Shown: one piece after another, positions 7,667 through 16,344 of the stretch
How the letters are laid out: every line of letters starts with the position of its first letter
How positions within the stretch are numbered: the stretch's first letter is position 1
IMG/VR virus record: IMGVR_UViG_3300035698_010330
Span: 1 to 26,309 of that record
Source: a virus
Length of the DNA: 26,309 bases
Direction: 5' to 3' (one strand)
Translations under genes and position numbers: made by a program
The notes under the pieces: model-generated
What the model was told of the DNA's origin: nothing
Databases searched by the model: none
The model's input: the letters and a program-made list of their open reading frames with translations, nothing else

Positions 7667-8553
7667 GATCAGCCGCAATAGGAGCAGGGTCTAGTTATAT
7701 GATGAGTCAGCAGGAAGGCGGCGGGACCTCAGGTGGCGGTGGTGCCTCTGGGCAGTTCGGTCCGTCTGTAATTTCTCCTCCTCAGTATTCTTTTACTGAA
7801 CCAAGGATGAGGTTAACTTCTGATTTTATTTCTGATAATATCGAGCGTATGGGTCGTGGTGAGTATCCGTCATACTATGGAAAGGCGTTGCCACAGCTCA
7901 GGGAGAATCAGTCACGGCAGTTAAGGGATACTTATTTTGGTGGTCAGGGTTTGCGTGGGAATTCGGTCATGAGTCAGATCCGGGCTACGGGAGCAGCGTT
8001 GGGTACCGGACCGAAGGGCGTGATATCGCGAGAGAACAAAGCGTTGGCTGATTACGCTGATAAGGAGACTGCTATTGATGAGTATCTTACAAAGCTAGGC
8101 GTTGATATTATGCAGACGGATGCACAACGGTTCCCTGACTTGGCGATGCGTATGCCTATGGGGCCTGGCATGTCTGTGCAACCAGGTGCCGCTTATCAAG
8201 TTCCGCAGAAGGAGGATTACATGGGGAAAGCAATGGCTTCAATGGCGAAGAGCTGGGCGGATCGGGAGACTCCCGACACTAACGCTCAGACTACTCCGGG
8301 TTATGAAGGGAATTATAACGCACCTGATTATTATTATCAGGGGTATGATTCTCCGGGCAGTTTTGATTGGTATCAACAACAAGGTAACGATATAGTATCA
8401 ACACCGACTTCCGCTAGAGGCTCAACTGGAGGCTCAAGTGGAGGAGCTACAGGTTCATGGTCAAATGACATTGATGGGTTTGGCACTGTACCACGTAATA
8501 CCTCAAGCGGCGCTACTGGGTTATGGGGCAGGGGCGCTACAGGTTCATATTAA
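7648..8553 (+). CDS. Glycine-rich internal virion protein (ejection-protein-like)
   Basis: The protein has 301 residues. The N-terminus is SWGSIGSAAIGAGSSYMMSQ, followed by a Gly/Ser linker. This hydrophobic small-residue start is typical of podovirus DNA-ejection proteins (T7 gp14 / P22 gp7-like in position). The middle is helical (DNIERMGRGEYPSYYGKALP, QSRQLRDTYFGGQGLRGNSV). The C-terminal third is low-complexity Gly/Ser/Tyr with three copies of a GATGSW/GATGLW/GATGSY hexapeptide. It starts after AAGGAGGAAC within the end of the cupin gene. It is the first of three consecutive genes that I infer encode internal virion proteins. The sequence alone cannot assign the particle location. Confidence 0.5.
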   Translation: MSWGSIGSAAIGAGSSYMMSQQEGGGTSGGGGASGQFGPSVISPPQYSFTEPRMRLTSDFISDNIERMGRGEYPSYYGKALPQLRENQSRQLRDTYFGGQGLRGNSVMSQIRATGAALGTGPKGVISRENKALADYADKETAIDEYLTKLGVDIMQTDAQRFPDLAMRMPMGPGMSVQPGAAYQVPQKEDYMGKAMASMAKSWADRETPDTNAQTTPGYEGNYNAPDYYYQGYDSPGSFDWYQQQGNDIVSTPTSARGSTGGSSGGATGSWSNDIDGFGTVPRNTSSGATGLWGRGATGSY

Positions 8554-8567
8554 TAAGGAGGAAAACA

Positions 8568-9542
8568 ATGGCAACATTACCAGCAACAGTACAACAATTA
8601 CCAGGTAACGAGATTCAGTATGATACTCGTCCTTCTCCTTTCGAGACGTTTGCTACAGTTTTAGCTTCGGGTATGCAGGGCAAGGCTGACAGGGCAGAGT
8701 CTGAGAAAAAGAGAACTAGCCAAGAAAAGATTGCGGCTTATCCTAACTTGATAAATAAGGATTATCTACAACCAACGACAGGAGATGGTGATACCTCCTA
8801 TGCCGGGATGGATTTTAATTATAAGGATCCTTCTACGGCAGCAGCTACAACAGGAACAAAAGAATATTATGAAGTAGAAAAACTTAAGGCGCAGATAGAA
8901 GCAATAGAAGGTAAGGACCGTATTTCTGATACGACAGTATTTACTCAAGCTGTGAAATTCGCTGGAGATGTTGAGAAGGATTTACAGTTTATGCATCTTC
9001 AAAAGATGGATAAGGATAATGGAAGTAAAGGTACCCCTACTAATTTAGCCGCGAAATATAAAGCGCAGAAAGTAATGCAAGCTTATGATGAACTTATGAA
9101 ATTGAGAAATGCAATGAACCCTTCTATATTAACAGATCCAGAACAGGATACTTTAAGAAGGACTGATTATGATAAGTTAAACGTTATGATGGCTCAGATA
9201 AAAAAAGATCATCCGAACCCAGAGGCAGCCGCTGCTGTTGTGCGGGCTGAACTTGCTGGGCGTAAGGGTATTACTGAATCTCTTATCCAAACAATACTAC
9301 AAAAGTATGGGCTACCGACTGGGGCTCCGGCTGAAGAAGCTAAGATTCCTGATTCAAGTGGAGCGAAGAAGGTAGGAAGGGCCGCAAAAGGTATGCAAAA
9401 TACTTTTCAGAGATCAGGGCCAATGGGATTATTTCAGGCGCTTAACCCAGAAACAATGAAGTCACAGTGGGAGAACCTGATGGGTTCTTCTCTTGTAGAA
9501 TTTGGTAAAGAATTTACTAACTCATTTAAGGATACTAAATAA
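8568..9542 (+). CDS. Putative internal virion protein (hypothetical)
   Basis: This 324-residue protein starts at ATG 8568 after AAGGAGG at 8555-8561. A longer frame from 8523 would overlap the previous gene and lacks this site. The N-terminus (LPATVQQLPGNEIQYDTR) is followed by helical, charged sequence rich in K, E, Q and A, with a low-complexity TAAATTGT segment near residue 100. It lies between the glycine-rich protein and the 1711-residue protein and its stop overlaps the next ATG (TAATG). By position it fits the middle member of a three-protein ejection set. I recognise no domain. Confidence 0.5.
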   Translation: MATLPATVQQLPGNEIQYDTRPSPFETFATVLASGMQGKADRAESEKKRTSQEKIAAYPNLINKDYLQPTTGDGDTSYAGMDFNYKDPSTAAATTGTKEYYEVEKLKAQIEAIEGKDRISDTTVFTQAVKFAGDVEKDLQFMHLQKMDKDNGSKGTPTNLAAKYKAQKVMQAYDELMKLRNAMNPSILTDPEQDTLRRTDYDKLNVMMAQIKKDHPNPEAAAAVVRAELAGRKGITESLIQTILQKYGLPTGAPAEEAKIPDSSGAKKVGRAAKGMQNTFQRSGPMGLFQALNPETMKSQWENLMGSSLVEFGKEFTNSFKDTK

Positions 9543-12500
9543 TGGCTGAAAAAATTAAAGAGCCGCCTGTTGAAAGTTATGGCTTAGCTGATGTCCTGTC
9601 AGATGTTTCTAACCCGAAACCAATTCCAGATACTCCAGCTCAAAGTGGGTATGGCTTAGCTGATGCGATACGTACTACAGAGTATATAAGACCTGTGTCT
9701 CAGGGAGATTCTCCGGAGGAACTGCAACAGTCGTCTGGTGGGTATGGCTTAGCTGATGCTATTGTTGATGTGCCTACGCAATTTGGGGACAGGGCTGGCA
9801 TCTCACAGCAACCTAACGAAATCAATCCTGAAGAAGTGATTACCAACAAAGCTTCGTATTGGTTACGGCGTGGGGTGATGGGGCCGACAGAACGAAGTGT
9901 GTTTGGGTTGGCGCAGTTGCCGTTTGAAGTTGCTAAGTATTTCACAAAGGATGACGCACGATTAAATGAGATCACTAAGATGTTGGATCCAACGAACCCA
10001 GAATCTAACATTGGGTTCTGGTCTAAGCCGGAGATGGCAACGCGGGCATACCGGGAAGTGGCTGCGTTTGATAGGAGCTATGGTGCAGGGATCGGGAATA
10101 ATATATTAGAAAGTACCGTTGACTTCGGTGCGTTTTTATTACAGCTCGCTCTGGTTAAGAAGATACCATTAAAGGGTGGAAGTGACCTGGGCAAGTGGTC
10201 AAAGCAAACTAAGGCAGCCGCGACTATAGCCCAGAAATTAAAAGCAGGACAGCAAGTAACCTCATCAGCGAGAAATGCTGCTTGGGCTGCGCAGTCTTTA
10301 CGACATGCTGCTTTGTTGGGAGCTCATGGTGCGTTGACTACGTTGGGAACAGGTAGGGAGAGAGGTAAACATGCTGTCATGCGAGCGATGTATGCGGCGA
10401 CACCAGTCTTGAGTGCGTATACCGGAGTAGCTAATTTGCCTGGAGCTGTTGGGAAAATTGCGCCAAGGGTAGTTGACTTTATTATTAACACAGGCATTAC
10501 AACGGCAACGGCTTATAAAGAAATCTATGAAGCCAACGATAAAAAGATTGATGCTAACTTCTGGGCGCAAGCTACGCCTCAGATAGTGATGGATGCGTTG
10601 ATGTCTTTGTCAACTGCTGGGTTTCCTGAACATAATTTGGATCGTCATTTTGGACAGTTGTATAAAGATCATCAAAAGTTGGGGAATCCTACTGTTAAAG
10701 GGAAGACCTCCGAGGAATGGGTAGCGGCACAGAAGAAGATCCATCATACTTATACTGATAAAATAACCATGACGAAGACCACACCTTCAAAGACACAACG
10801 CTTACAGGAAGGTGAGGGTAGCTCTAAGAATATTAAGGGAGAGACTAAACGGTATCCTCTGGAGATAGCAACTGACACAGAGATTGCTGAAGGTAGCATC
10901 AAGTTGGAGAACATGAAGCTATCGTTGGGTGAGAAGGAGGGGGATGAAAGAGAAATATTGACTCCTGCTAAGATCAAGAAATTTCCACGGGAGATACAGG
11001 ATAGGATTTATAAGCTGGCGGCGAACAACGATCCAGAGGGGATATTAAATTTTTTAAAAGAACAGGATAATAAAATATATTGGTTACGCGGTGCCCCTGA
11101 TAGTAAGGATGCTGTTGTATGGTATGGCCCGAAGAAGGAAGCCATGTCTATAACAGAAGCTGTGCGTCATATGGAGAATGATAAGGTTGATATCTTAGAC
11201 ATGGAAGTCCATAAGAGTGTGGTTACGAAAGCGGACTTGGAACAGTATAATAAGTTTACTGTTCTTGATATAGAGAAAGCGTTGTTTCGTGAAGTAGGTA
11301 GTCAGATCAAGACTTCTAAGTTTTTGGAAAGCCGGATAAAAGATTATGTTATGGAAGTGCTGGCTGAAAAGGCGCTTGATGTTACTAAGGAAACTATACT
11401 CAGAGACAGGACAAACCTTTGGAAGGATATCGTTGAGGTGCGTGAGCGGGCAGATAAGGTCAGGCGCTTTCAGGACTTGTTGTATCGTGAGACGGAGAGG
11501 CAGGATGAGGCACGCCTTGAAGGCACGCTTGATAAACATCCACTTGCTCCGAAGAAAACTTATTCTACTTTTGGCTCGCTTGAAAAGAAAGCTAAGGAGT
11601 TTCTTCTGAAACGTGGGTATACTCTCTTTCGGATAGAGGATGAGAGTGGGGTGCACGAAAAGAAGCTGAGCGATATGAGTATGTCTGACTTGCGTTGGGT
11701 TTATGAGAAGCTGCTAAGCACTGGGGAGCAGATGAAGTTTTATGAGTTGGCAAACAAGGAGTCTGCCACTGAAGTAGTCGGTGGTGATTGGGCAAAGTCT
11801 ATAGCACCTAAACCAGCTAAGCTGAGTAAGCCAGAGGCAGATGCTCGGAAGAAAGCGGAGGAGAAGAGAGCTTTGGCAGGGAAGCTTGATAAGCTTCAGA
11901 AGGGAGAGGATTATGTTTCTCCAGGTGCGATGAATGAAAAGGGCAAAGAGTACGGTTCTTTCTTAAGCTTGCTGCTTAAGGGCTCAAAGTTTTTTGGTTA
12001 TAACGAAGACCAGTTTGCAGCCTTTGTCAATAAGCAGGGGTTGGATGGCATTTTTAAAATGCGTGCGCCGGAATTACAAACCAGTTCTGAGATAAAAGAA
12101 AAAACGGTTAACGCTATGATGGCGTTAAAGAGAGTACGTGCACATAACAGGAAGCTGGGTATATCAGTTCAAGATACGCTTGCTCATGCTGTGCAAGAAC
12201 AGGTGCTTAAAGATTTCCCGAAACTTCCGGATGAAGGATCTATCCGCACACCGGAACGATTGGAACGGTTCAAAGTTTATTCTGCTATCATGACGCGGGC
12301 AATAGAGGAGGTTGGGCATAATGACGGGGAGCCTATCACTAAATACTTTTATACTGATAGAGGTGCAGGCGGGGCATGGACGACTCCAAAACAACTGGAT
12401 ATAGTAACCAAAGATTATATTAATTTAAGGACAGCATTAAATCTTGATTCATTATCTAAAGAGGAGTTAGCAGCATTAGTAGCTAAGAAGCCTGAAGGTT

Positions 12501-14677
12501 TGTTTTTTAATCTGTTACCCCCACATGCTAAGAACACTGTACTATGGGCTAAAGCAGACGTTGAGAAACAGTTGCTTAAGTCAATGTTAGAAGCTGGAGT
12601 GTTTGATAACTCTAACTTGTATGAGAATGTAAAGCGTGGGTTTGGTCACAGGGTTTGGGACAAGGAAGAATTCCAACGTGGGGCTGGGGTAAAATCAGAT
12701 TTAACAGATGAGAAATTTCAAGCACAGAAATATGATACTTATTCTGAGTTCCTAGTGGAAGCTGGGAAGACAGACACACGTGGAGCCCGGCTAATTGTTT
12801 CAGAAGATTTCACTTTAAATGTATCTGACTACGTTGCAGATAGTTTGGACAAGGTACAGAATCAACGGACATTAAATATCTTGAAGGAGATTGGAAACCC
12901 TGAACGTCCCGGCAAGTTTCTGGTTGAGTACGCTAAGAACTGGGGGAAGAATCAGGAGAAGGCACAAGGGTTATTGACGGAAGCTGGTTATACAAAGATG
13001 CCAGCAGCGAGTGGACTGGCTAGGAAAACAAAGGGTGGGTTTTCCGTACCGTGGGTTCATAAAAGTATAGAGCAGATCATTTCCCAGATAACAGAAGTTA
13101 GAACTGCTGAAGGGTATGCTAAGGTTTGGTTGAAACTTAATGGGTTAATTAAACGACATGTTATGTTTTCCCCGAATCTATTTGCGTTGCAGATAGCGTC
13201 TACTCCGATGGTTTGGATTGGCCCGGTGAAGGCGTTGAAGCATGGGATAAAACCTATTGCTGCTTTTGATATATTCAGGAAGGGGCCGCAACAGGCGAAG
13301 GCAAGGTTCCGTGGAGATCTGGATGCTTCAGGTGCGTTGAGTCATCTCAAGGGACAGGAATATAACATGGAGGTTTTAAAGCTGGGATTGGAACGTGGGC
13401 TTAGAGGCTTTGATGTAGCGTTTGAGATGGACAGGATCTTTGATAAAACCCAGACCAATACTAAGCATCCTGCGGCTATGAGTAAACTAGAAACGATGTA
13501 CGAATTGATAGGGGATAAGGGTGGCATAAATTCTTATACCTTCAATACATATGTGGGTAAGATGATGTATGAATACTTCGGGCATATGCACAAGAGGTTC
13601 ATGAAGTTGGGTCACAGCAAGGAGAAGGCTGCTGATCTTGCGACTAAGATTTGTAATGACACAACAGGGATGTTGGATTCAAATATCTATGGTGCTGAGG
13701 GCAAGTTCTTACAGGGGTTATTATTCGCCAGGGATTTTACTATGTCGTTTCTCCGGATGGGTACGGGTGCGTTGGGTTCCAAGCTGGGAGGAAAGCAGGA
13801 TTATGCAACTACCGGAACGCGAAAGTATCTTAACTCTTTGTTGCATGGCGAGGTTTCGCGCGCCGATTTTGATGCACTGGTTCCTATATATAGGTTGCAT
13901 TTGGCTAAAGTTTTAATGATGAAGATTTTTTTTATTAATGCAATCCAGTATGGGTTAAGTTTTAGAAATGAGGATCCAGAGAAACGCGGGAAGTTTGCGT
14001 TTCAGAATGAACCGGGGAGTAGATTGAACATTGAGATGCCATGGAACGATCCGGAAGGGAAGTCTATTTATATGGCACCGTTGCTCTTTCGTGAAGCAGA
14101 TCAGATGTGGGATATCTTCAGTTCCCTGCCGGGTTTGAAGGAAACGTTGGGTGGGCGTGGTATTGCAAGGTGGGCAAAGGGTAAGGCGAACTATGGACTC
14201 AGTACAACTATTGCTCTGGCAGCCAACGCTAATTATGCGGGGCGGCCTATTACCAGTAATTCTCAGTATGTTTCTATTCAGAACAGGGTCAGAGATTATG
14301 CGGCGTTTGGATTATGGGCAGCACAGCCAACGTTTGCTCGGACAGATATTAAGAAGCCCGCAGGTTTGTTTGCCAGTCAGGTTCTGGGGATGCCGCTTAA
14401 ACGTGGTTCCTTTTATGATGAACCGGGATACCCGGTAAGCTATCAACAGGAGATGCGGAAGTATGTTGAGCAAGCAAACTATAAGCGCCTTAAGACACAG
14501 AAGGTTTTGTATGCGTCCAATATGGAAGAGGCATGGGATATGTATTTTGACCGGGAGATAGGGGATTCAGCTATGATGGATAAAATGATGCGTGAAGAAT
14601 TTGGTATGGGTGCAAGCTTATACGAAAGGAAACACAGGACGGATATACAGGAAGGTCTTTTCGGCTTAGGAGGGTAG
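9542..14677 (+). CDS. Giant (1711 aa) internal virion / DNA-ejection-like protein
   Basis: This is the largest gene in the window. The first 75 residues carry three YGLAD motifs (residues 13-17, 37-41, 68-72) in a flexible Pro/Ser-rich segment. Around residues 110-330 are Ala/Gly-rich, partly hydrophobic helices (FGAFLLQLALVKKIP, HAALLGAHGALTTLG, AYTGVANLPGAVG) that could contact membrane. The centre is highly charged and helical. The last 500 residues (HVMFSPNLFALQIASTPM, KFLQGLLFARDFTMSFLRMG, NPRW-type interior) resemble the C-terminal parts of giant phage polyvalent/ejection proteins (LPD38-like), by memory only. No lysozyme or transglycosylase motif is evident. Size and position match T7 gp16-type channel proteins, which enter the host envelope with DNA. 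TAATG links it to the gene before. Confidence 0.5.
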   Translation: MAEKIKEPPVESYGLADVLSDVSNPKPIPDTPAQSGYGLADAIRTTEYIRPVSQGDSPEELQQSSGGYGLADAIVDVPTQFGDRAGISQQPNEINPEEVITNKASYWLRRGVMGPTERSVFGLAQLPFEVAKYFTKDDARLNEITKMLDPTNPESNIGFWSKPEMATRAYREVAAFDRSYGAGIGNNILESTVDFGAFLLQLALVKKIPLKGGSDLGKWSKQTKAAATIAQKLKAGQQVTSSARNAAWAAQSLRHAALLGAHGALTTLGTGRERGKHAVMRAMYAATPVLSAYTGVANLPGAVGKIAPRVVDFIINTGITTATAYKEIYEANDKKIDANFWAQATPQIVMDALMSLSTAGFPEHNLDRHFGQLYKDHQKLGNPTVKGKTSEEWVAAQKKIHHTYTDKITMTKTTPSKTQRLQEGEGSSKNIKGETKRYPLEIATDTEIAEGSIKLENMKLSLGEKEGDEREILTPAKIKKFPREIQDRIYKLAANNDPEGILNFLKEQDNKIYWLRGAPDSKDAVVWYGPKKEAMSITEAVRHMENDKVDILDMEVHKSVVTKADLEQYNKFTVLDIEKALFREVGSQIKTSKFLESRIKDYVMEVLAEKALDVTKETILRDRTNLWKDIVEVRERADKVRRFQDLLYRETERQDEARLEGTLDKHPLAPKKTYSTFGSLEKKAKEFLLKRGYTLFRIEDESGVHEKKLSDMSMSDLRWVYEKLLSTGEQMKFYELANKESATEVVGGDWAKSIAPKPAKLSKPEADARKKAEEKRALAGKLDKLQKGEDYVSPGAMNEKGKEYGSFLSLLLKGSKFFGYNEDQFAAFVNKQGLDGIFKMRAPELQTSSEIKEKTVNAMMALKRVRAHNRKLGISVQDTLAHAVQEQVLKDFPKLPDEGSIRTPERLERFKVYSAIMTRAIEEVGHNDGEPITKYFYTDRGAGGAWTTPKQLDIVTKDYINLRTALNLDSLSKEELAALVAKKPEGLFFNLLPPHAKNTVLWAKADVEKQLLKSMLEAGVFDNSNLYENVKRGFGHRVWDKEEFQRGAGVKSDLTDEKFQAQKYDTYSEFLVEAGKTDTRGARLIVSEDFTLNVSDYVADSLDKVQNQRTLNILKEIGNPERPGKFLVEYAKNWGKNQEKAQGLLTEAGYTKMPAASGLARKTKGGFSVPWVHKSIEQIISQITEVRTAEGYAKVWLKLNGLIKRHVMFSPNLFALQIASTPMVWIGPVKALKHGIKPIAAFDIFRKGPQQAKARFRGDLDASGALSHLKGQEYNMEVLKLGLERGLRGFDVAFEMDRIFDKTQTNTKHPAAMSKLETMYELIGDKGGINSYTFNTYVGKMMYEYFGHMHKRFMKLGHSKEKAADLATKICNDTTGMLDSNIYGAEGKFLQGLLFARDFTMSFLRMGTGALGSKLGGKQDYATTGTRKYLNSLLHGEVSRADFDALVPIYRLHLAKVLMMKIFFINAIQYGLSFRNEDPEKRGKFAFQNEPGSRLNIEMPWNDPEGKSIYMAPLLFREADQMWDIFSSLPGLKETLGGRGIARWAKGKANYGLSTTIALAANANYAGRPITSNSQYVSIQNRVRDYAAFGLWAAQPTFARTDIKKPAGLFASQVLGMPLKRGSFYDEPGYPVSYQQEMRKYVEQANYKRLKTQKVLYASNMEEAWDMYFDREIGDSAMMDKMMREEFGMGASLYERKHRTDIQEGLFGLGG
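9578..9758 (+). repeat. Three identical 16-nt repeats encoding YGLAD
   Basis: TATGGCTTAGCTGATG occurs at 9578-9593, 9650-9665 and 9743-9758, all in frame within the N-terminus of the 1711-residue protein and each encoding YGLAD plus the start of the next codon. Spacing is 72 and 93 nt, both multiples of three. Identity at synonymous positions suggests recent duplication or conversion. Confidence 0.85.
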
Positions 14678-14878
14678 ATGGATAATCTATTACATGACCT
14701 GAAGAAGATATCATATGCTATGAAACAGCTTACAGTTGCGTTGGATGAGCTGTATGCACACTTAGCAATAACATCACTTGATAATGAGGTGGTGTATAAA
14801 GAGTCGGAGATTTTGCGGGACTGGAAGATAGACGTGAAGAAACAATGGGACGGAAAAACAAGGAGATATTATGGATAA
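14678..14878 (+). CDS. Small helical protein, hypothetical
   Basis: This 66-residue protein starts directly after the TAG of the giant virion gene, with AGGAGG at 14668-14673. The N-terminal half is an amphipathic helix (LLHDLKKISYAMKQLTVALD) and the C-terminus is basic. It has no membrane segment. It overlaps the holin-like gene by 8 nt, so it belongs to the lysis end of the operon. Function is unknown. Confidence 0.5.
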   Translation: MDNLLHDLKKISYAMKQLTVALDELYAHLAITSLDNEVVYKESEILRDWKIDVKKQWDGKTRRYYG

Positions 14879-15077
14879 GAAACCTTTTTGGAAAAGTAAA
14901 TCGTTGTGGGGTTTTGTCGTGGCGTTGATTAGCCAGGTGGGAATCCTCATGGATCAGCATTTTGGTACAAGCATTGTAGGCAGTCCTGCGTTAGCAGTCG
15001 GGCTTCAGATCCTGACAGTGTTGGGTACTGTGGTCGGTGCGTATGGTCGTGTTGTTGCTAAGGCAGAGATCAAATGA
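14871..15077 (+). CDS. Holin-like small membrane protein
   Basis: This 68-residue protein begins KPFWKSKSLWGFVVALISQV, a basic, aromatic start running into a first membrane helix (about residues 11-28). A second hydrophobic segment follows at about residues 40-60 (LAVGLQILTVLGTVVGAYG), then a short basic tail GRVVAKAEIK. The K-(P/S)-W/F-x-x-S-K-x-x-W-G start and the G-x-Y-G-R-V-x-A ending are characteristic of a common family of small phage holin-like proteins. Holins form lesions in the inner membrane at the end of infection. The gene lies at the 3' end of the virion operon and overlaps the next by ATGA. No endolysin lies beside it, so the call rests on sequence and position. Confidence 0.65.
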   Translation: MDKKPFWKSKSLWGFVVALISQVGILMDQHFGTSIVGSPALAVGLQILTVLGTVVGAYGRVVAKAEIK

Positions 15078-15313
15078 TCGGGGGAATCTTTAGAGCAGTA
15101 GGTGAGGTCTTTGGCTTCATGACTACGCTGAGCGATTCTACCCAACGAAGGGAACGGTTTGAGCTGCTGCTGATTACCAAGGCGAAGAAAGCGTTGGAGG
15201 CAGCAGAGAAACATTTCCATCTGACGGATCAGTTCCTTGCCGGGCAGATCTCAAAGAAGAAATATGAGATGATGAACAAACGGTTTAGGAAGATTTTCTT
15301 TGAGAATGATTAG
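15074..15313 (+). CDS. Small helical protein of the lysis end (hypothetical)
   Basis: This 79-residue protein starts at ATG 15074, overlapping the holin-like gene's TGA as ATGA. The N-terminus MIGGIFRAVGEVFGFMTTL is mildly hydrophobic and the rest is a long charged helix (AKKALEAAEKHFHLTDQFL, KKKYEMMNKRFRKIFFEND). Small helical proteins of this kind often accompany holins and may be spanin-like or packaging-related. No lipobox or clear membrane anchor is seen, so the function is left open. It is the last rightward gene before the converging leftward operon. Confidence 0.55.
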   Translation: MIGGIFRAVGEVFGFMTTLSDSTQRRERFELLLITKAKKALEAAEKHFHLTDQFLAGQISKKKYEMMNKRFRKIFFEND

Positions 15314-15359
15314 GGGCGAGCCGCATATTTCAAAACTCAAGCTAGTTTTGACGGTCTTG

Positions 15360-15393
15360 AAAAAATGATGGCGCACTAAAAGCGCGCCATCAT
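15360..15393 (-). terminator. Intrinsic terminator of the leftward operon
   Basis: A perfect 10-bp stem pairs ATGATGGCGC (15365-15374) with GCGCCATCAT (15384-15393) around a 9-nt loop. Read on the minus strand, it is followed by a run of T's (plus-strand A's at 15360-15364). It sits 7 nt after the stop of the 35-codon gene, so it ends the leftward transcript. A weaker AT-rich hairpin at 15331-15350 lies between it and the rightward genes and might end the virion transcript. Confidence 0.85.
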
Positions 15394-15400
15394 CCCAACT

Positions 15401-15508
15401 TTACTTAGTACGTTTATACAGCAAGTCACGTATTTCTTCTAAGATCATTTCAGTTGATTCCTTTTTGAAATAAATTAAAATCAACAATATAATGATTACA
15501 TATCCCAT
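15401..15508 (-). CDS. 35-residue single-pass membrane microprotein
   Basis: This is a short open frame on the minus strand: ATG at 15508-15506, stop TAA at 15403-15401. The protein begins MGYVIIILLILIYFKKES, a hydrophobic helix of about 12-13 residues bounded by KK, then a charged amphipathic helix (MILEEIRDLLYKRTK). The start overlaps the ParB-like gene's stop as TAATG, the same coupling seen elsewhere in this operon, and the operon's terminator follows 7 nt after the stop. These two facts support it as a real gene despite its length. A type I small membrane effector or regulator is possible. Function is unknown. Confidence 0.6.
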   Translation of the reverse strand: MGYVIIILLILIYFKKESTEMILEEIRDLLYKRTK

Positions 15509-16344
15509 TATAATACCAACTTCTTGCTATCTGAACTCAGGTTCAGTACGCTCTTCAACATCTTCTTAAGGTAAATTATCCCATTAGAACCAGAGAACTT
15601 ACTCATCTCAACGATCTCCGGTAGTTTCGTGGAGTGTTGTATCCTGCCCATGCGTTTGCCTATTTCACTCATCGGGAAATTATCTTTGTTCGTCCAGTAT
15701 ATGATGAAGGCCGTACAGAAAAAGGTCGAGGAATAAGCCCACTTAATCGACTGGGGTTCTCCGAACTGTACCAACATGTCGGTCAGGATAGTGCTGGTTA
15801 ACAGGATATCTTCTTTGCCCCATAGCTTTACATGCTCGATCAAATCCCAACCTTGTATTGTCTGATGTTTTGCCCTGGACAATGCCATGCATATGCCACC
15901 CAACGAGAACTCTCCTTTGCTGTGTGATTTACCATGGCTGATAGTGAGCTGTTCGACATCCATGATTTTTTTTGTGAACACTAGGTCTTCCCGATACAGC
16001 TTGAGCTTATCATGTGAGTCAAACTTCCGTGCGGTGTTAAAGACTTGTATTACTTCCAGTTCTTCTGGCTTGGTCAGCTCGCTGAATATCTGTAGTTTTC
16101 CTGCCACTTCACGTTCTGTCATGATGACAGAAGTGAGGCGGTGCTGTCCGTCCAACACCCAGTAGAATCCATCCTTCCTTAAACTAACTACTATAGGATC
16201 GGGGATATATGTAACTTTACTCAACGACTTCATGACAGATGAGCCTTCTGCTACGTGACGGTTCTCATCAAGGAACCTAAACTTTTCACGGATAAATTTC
16301 TTGGTTAACTTTACTGGTATGATTTTATCTTTGTGCTGTTTCAT
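15508..16344 (-). CDS. ParB/Srx-fold DGQHR-domain protein
   Basis: This 278-residue protein carries, near residues 40-80, PDPIVVSLRKDGFYWVLDGQ followed by HRLTSVIM. DGQHR(L) is the signature of the ParB N-terminal/DGQHR domain, a nucleotide-binding fold used in ParB CTPases, nucleases and modification-associated proteins. Further on, VIQVFNTARKFDSHDKLKLY matches the N-T-x-(R/K)-x-(F/W)-x-x-x-D block seen in phage or plasmid stand-alone ParB-like proteins. The C-terminal 150 residues are helical with no ParB HTH that I can recognise. The gene has AAAGGAG upstream and overlaps the HTH gene by 20 nt, and that HTH protein could supply the DNA-binding function. The catalytic or binding activity is inferred, not shown. 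Confidence 0.65.
   Translation of the reverse strand: MKQHKDKIIPVKLTKKFIREKFRFLDENRHVAEGSSVMKSLSKVTYIPDPIVVSLRKDGFYWVLDGQHRLTSVIMTEREVAGKLQIFSELTKPEELEVIQVFNTARKFDSHDKLKLYREDLVFTKKIMDVEQLTISHGKSHSKGEFSLGGICMALSRAKHQTIQGWDLIEHVKLWGKEDILLTSTILTDMLVQFGEPQSIKWAYSSTFFCTAFIIYWTNKDNFPMSEIGKRMGRIQHSTKLPEIVEMSKFSGSNGIIYLKKMLKSVLNLSSDSKKLVL

Noticed and set aside
7648-8553. Glycine-rich gene as a collagen-like or ice-binding protein
   Set aside because: No regular Gly-X-Y repeat; hydrophobic Ala/Gly N-terminus and gene position fit an ejection protein better.
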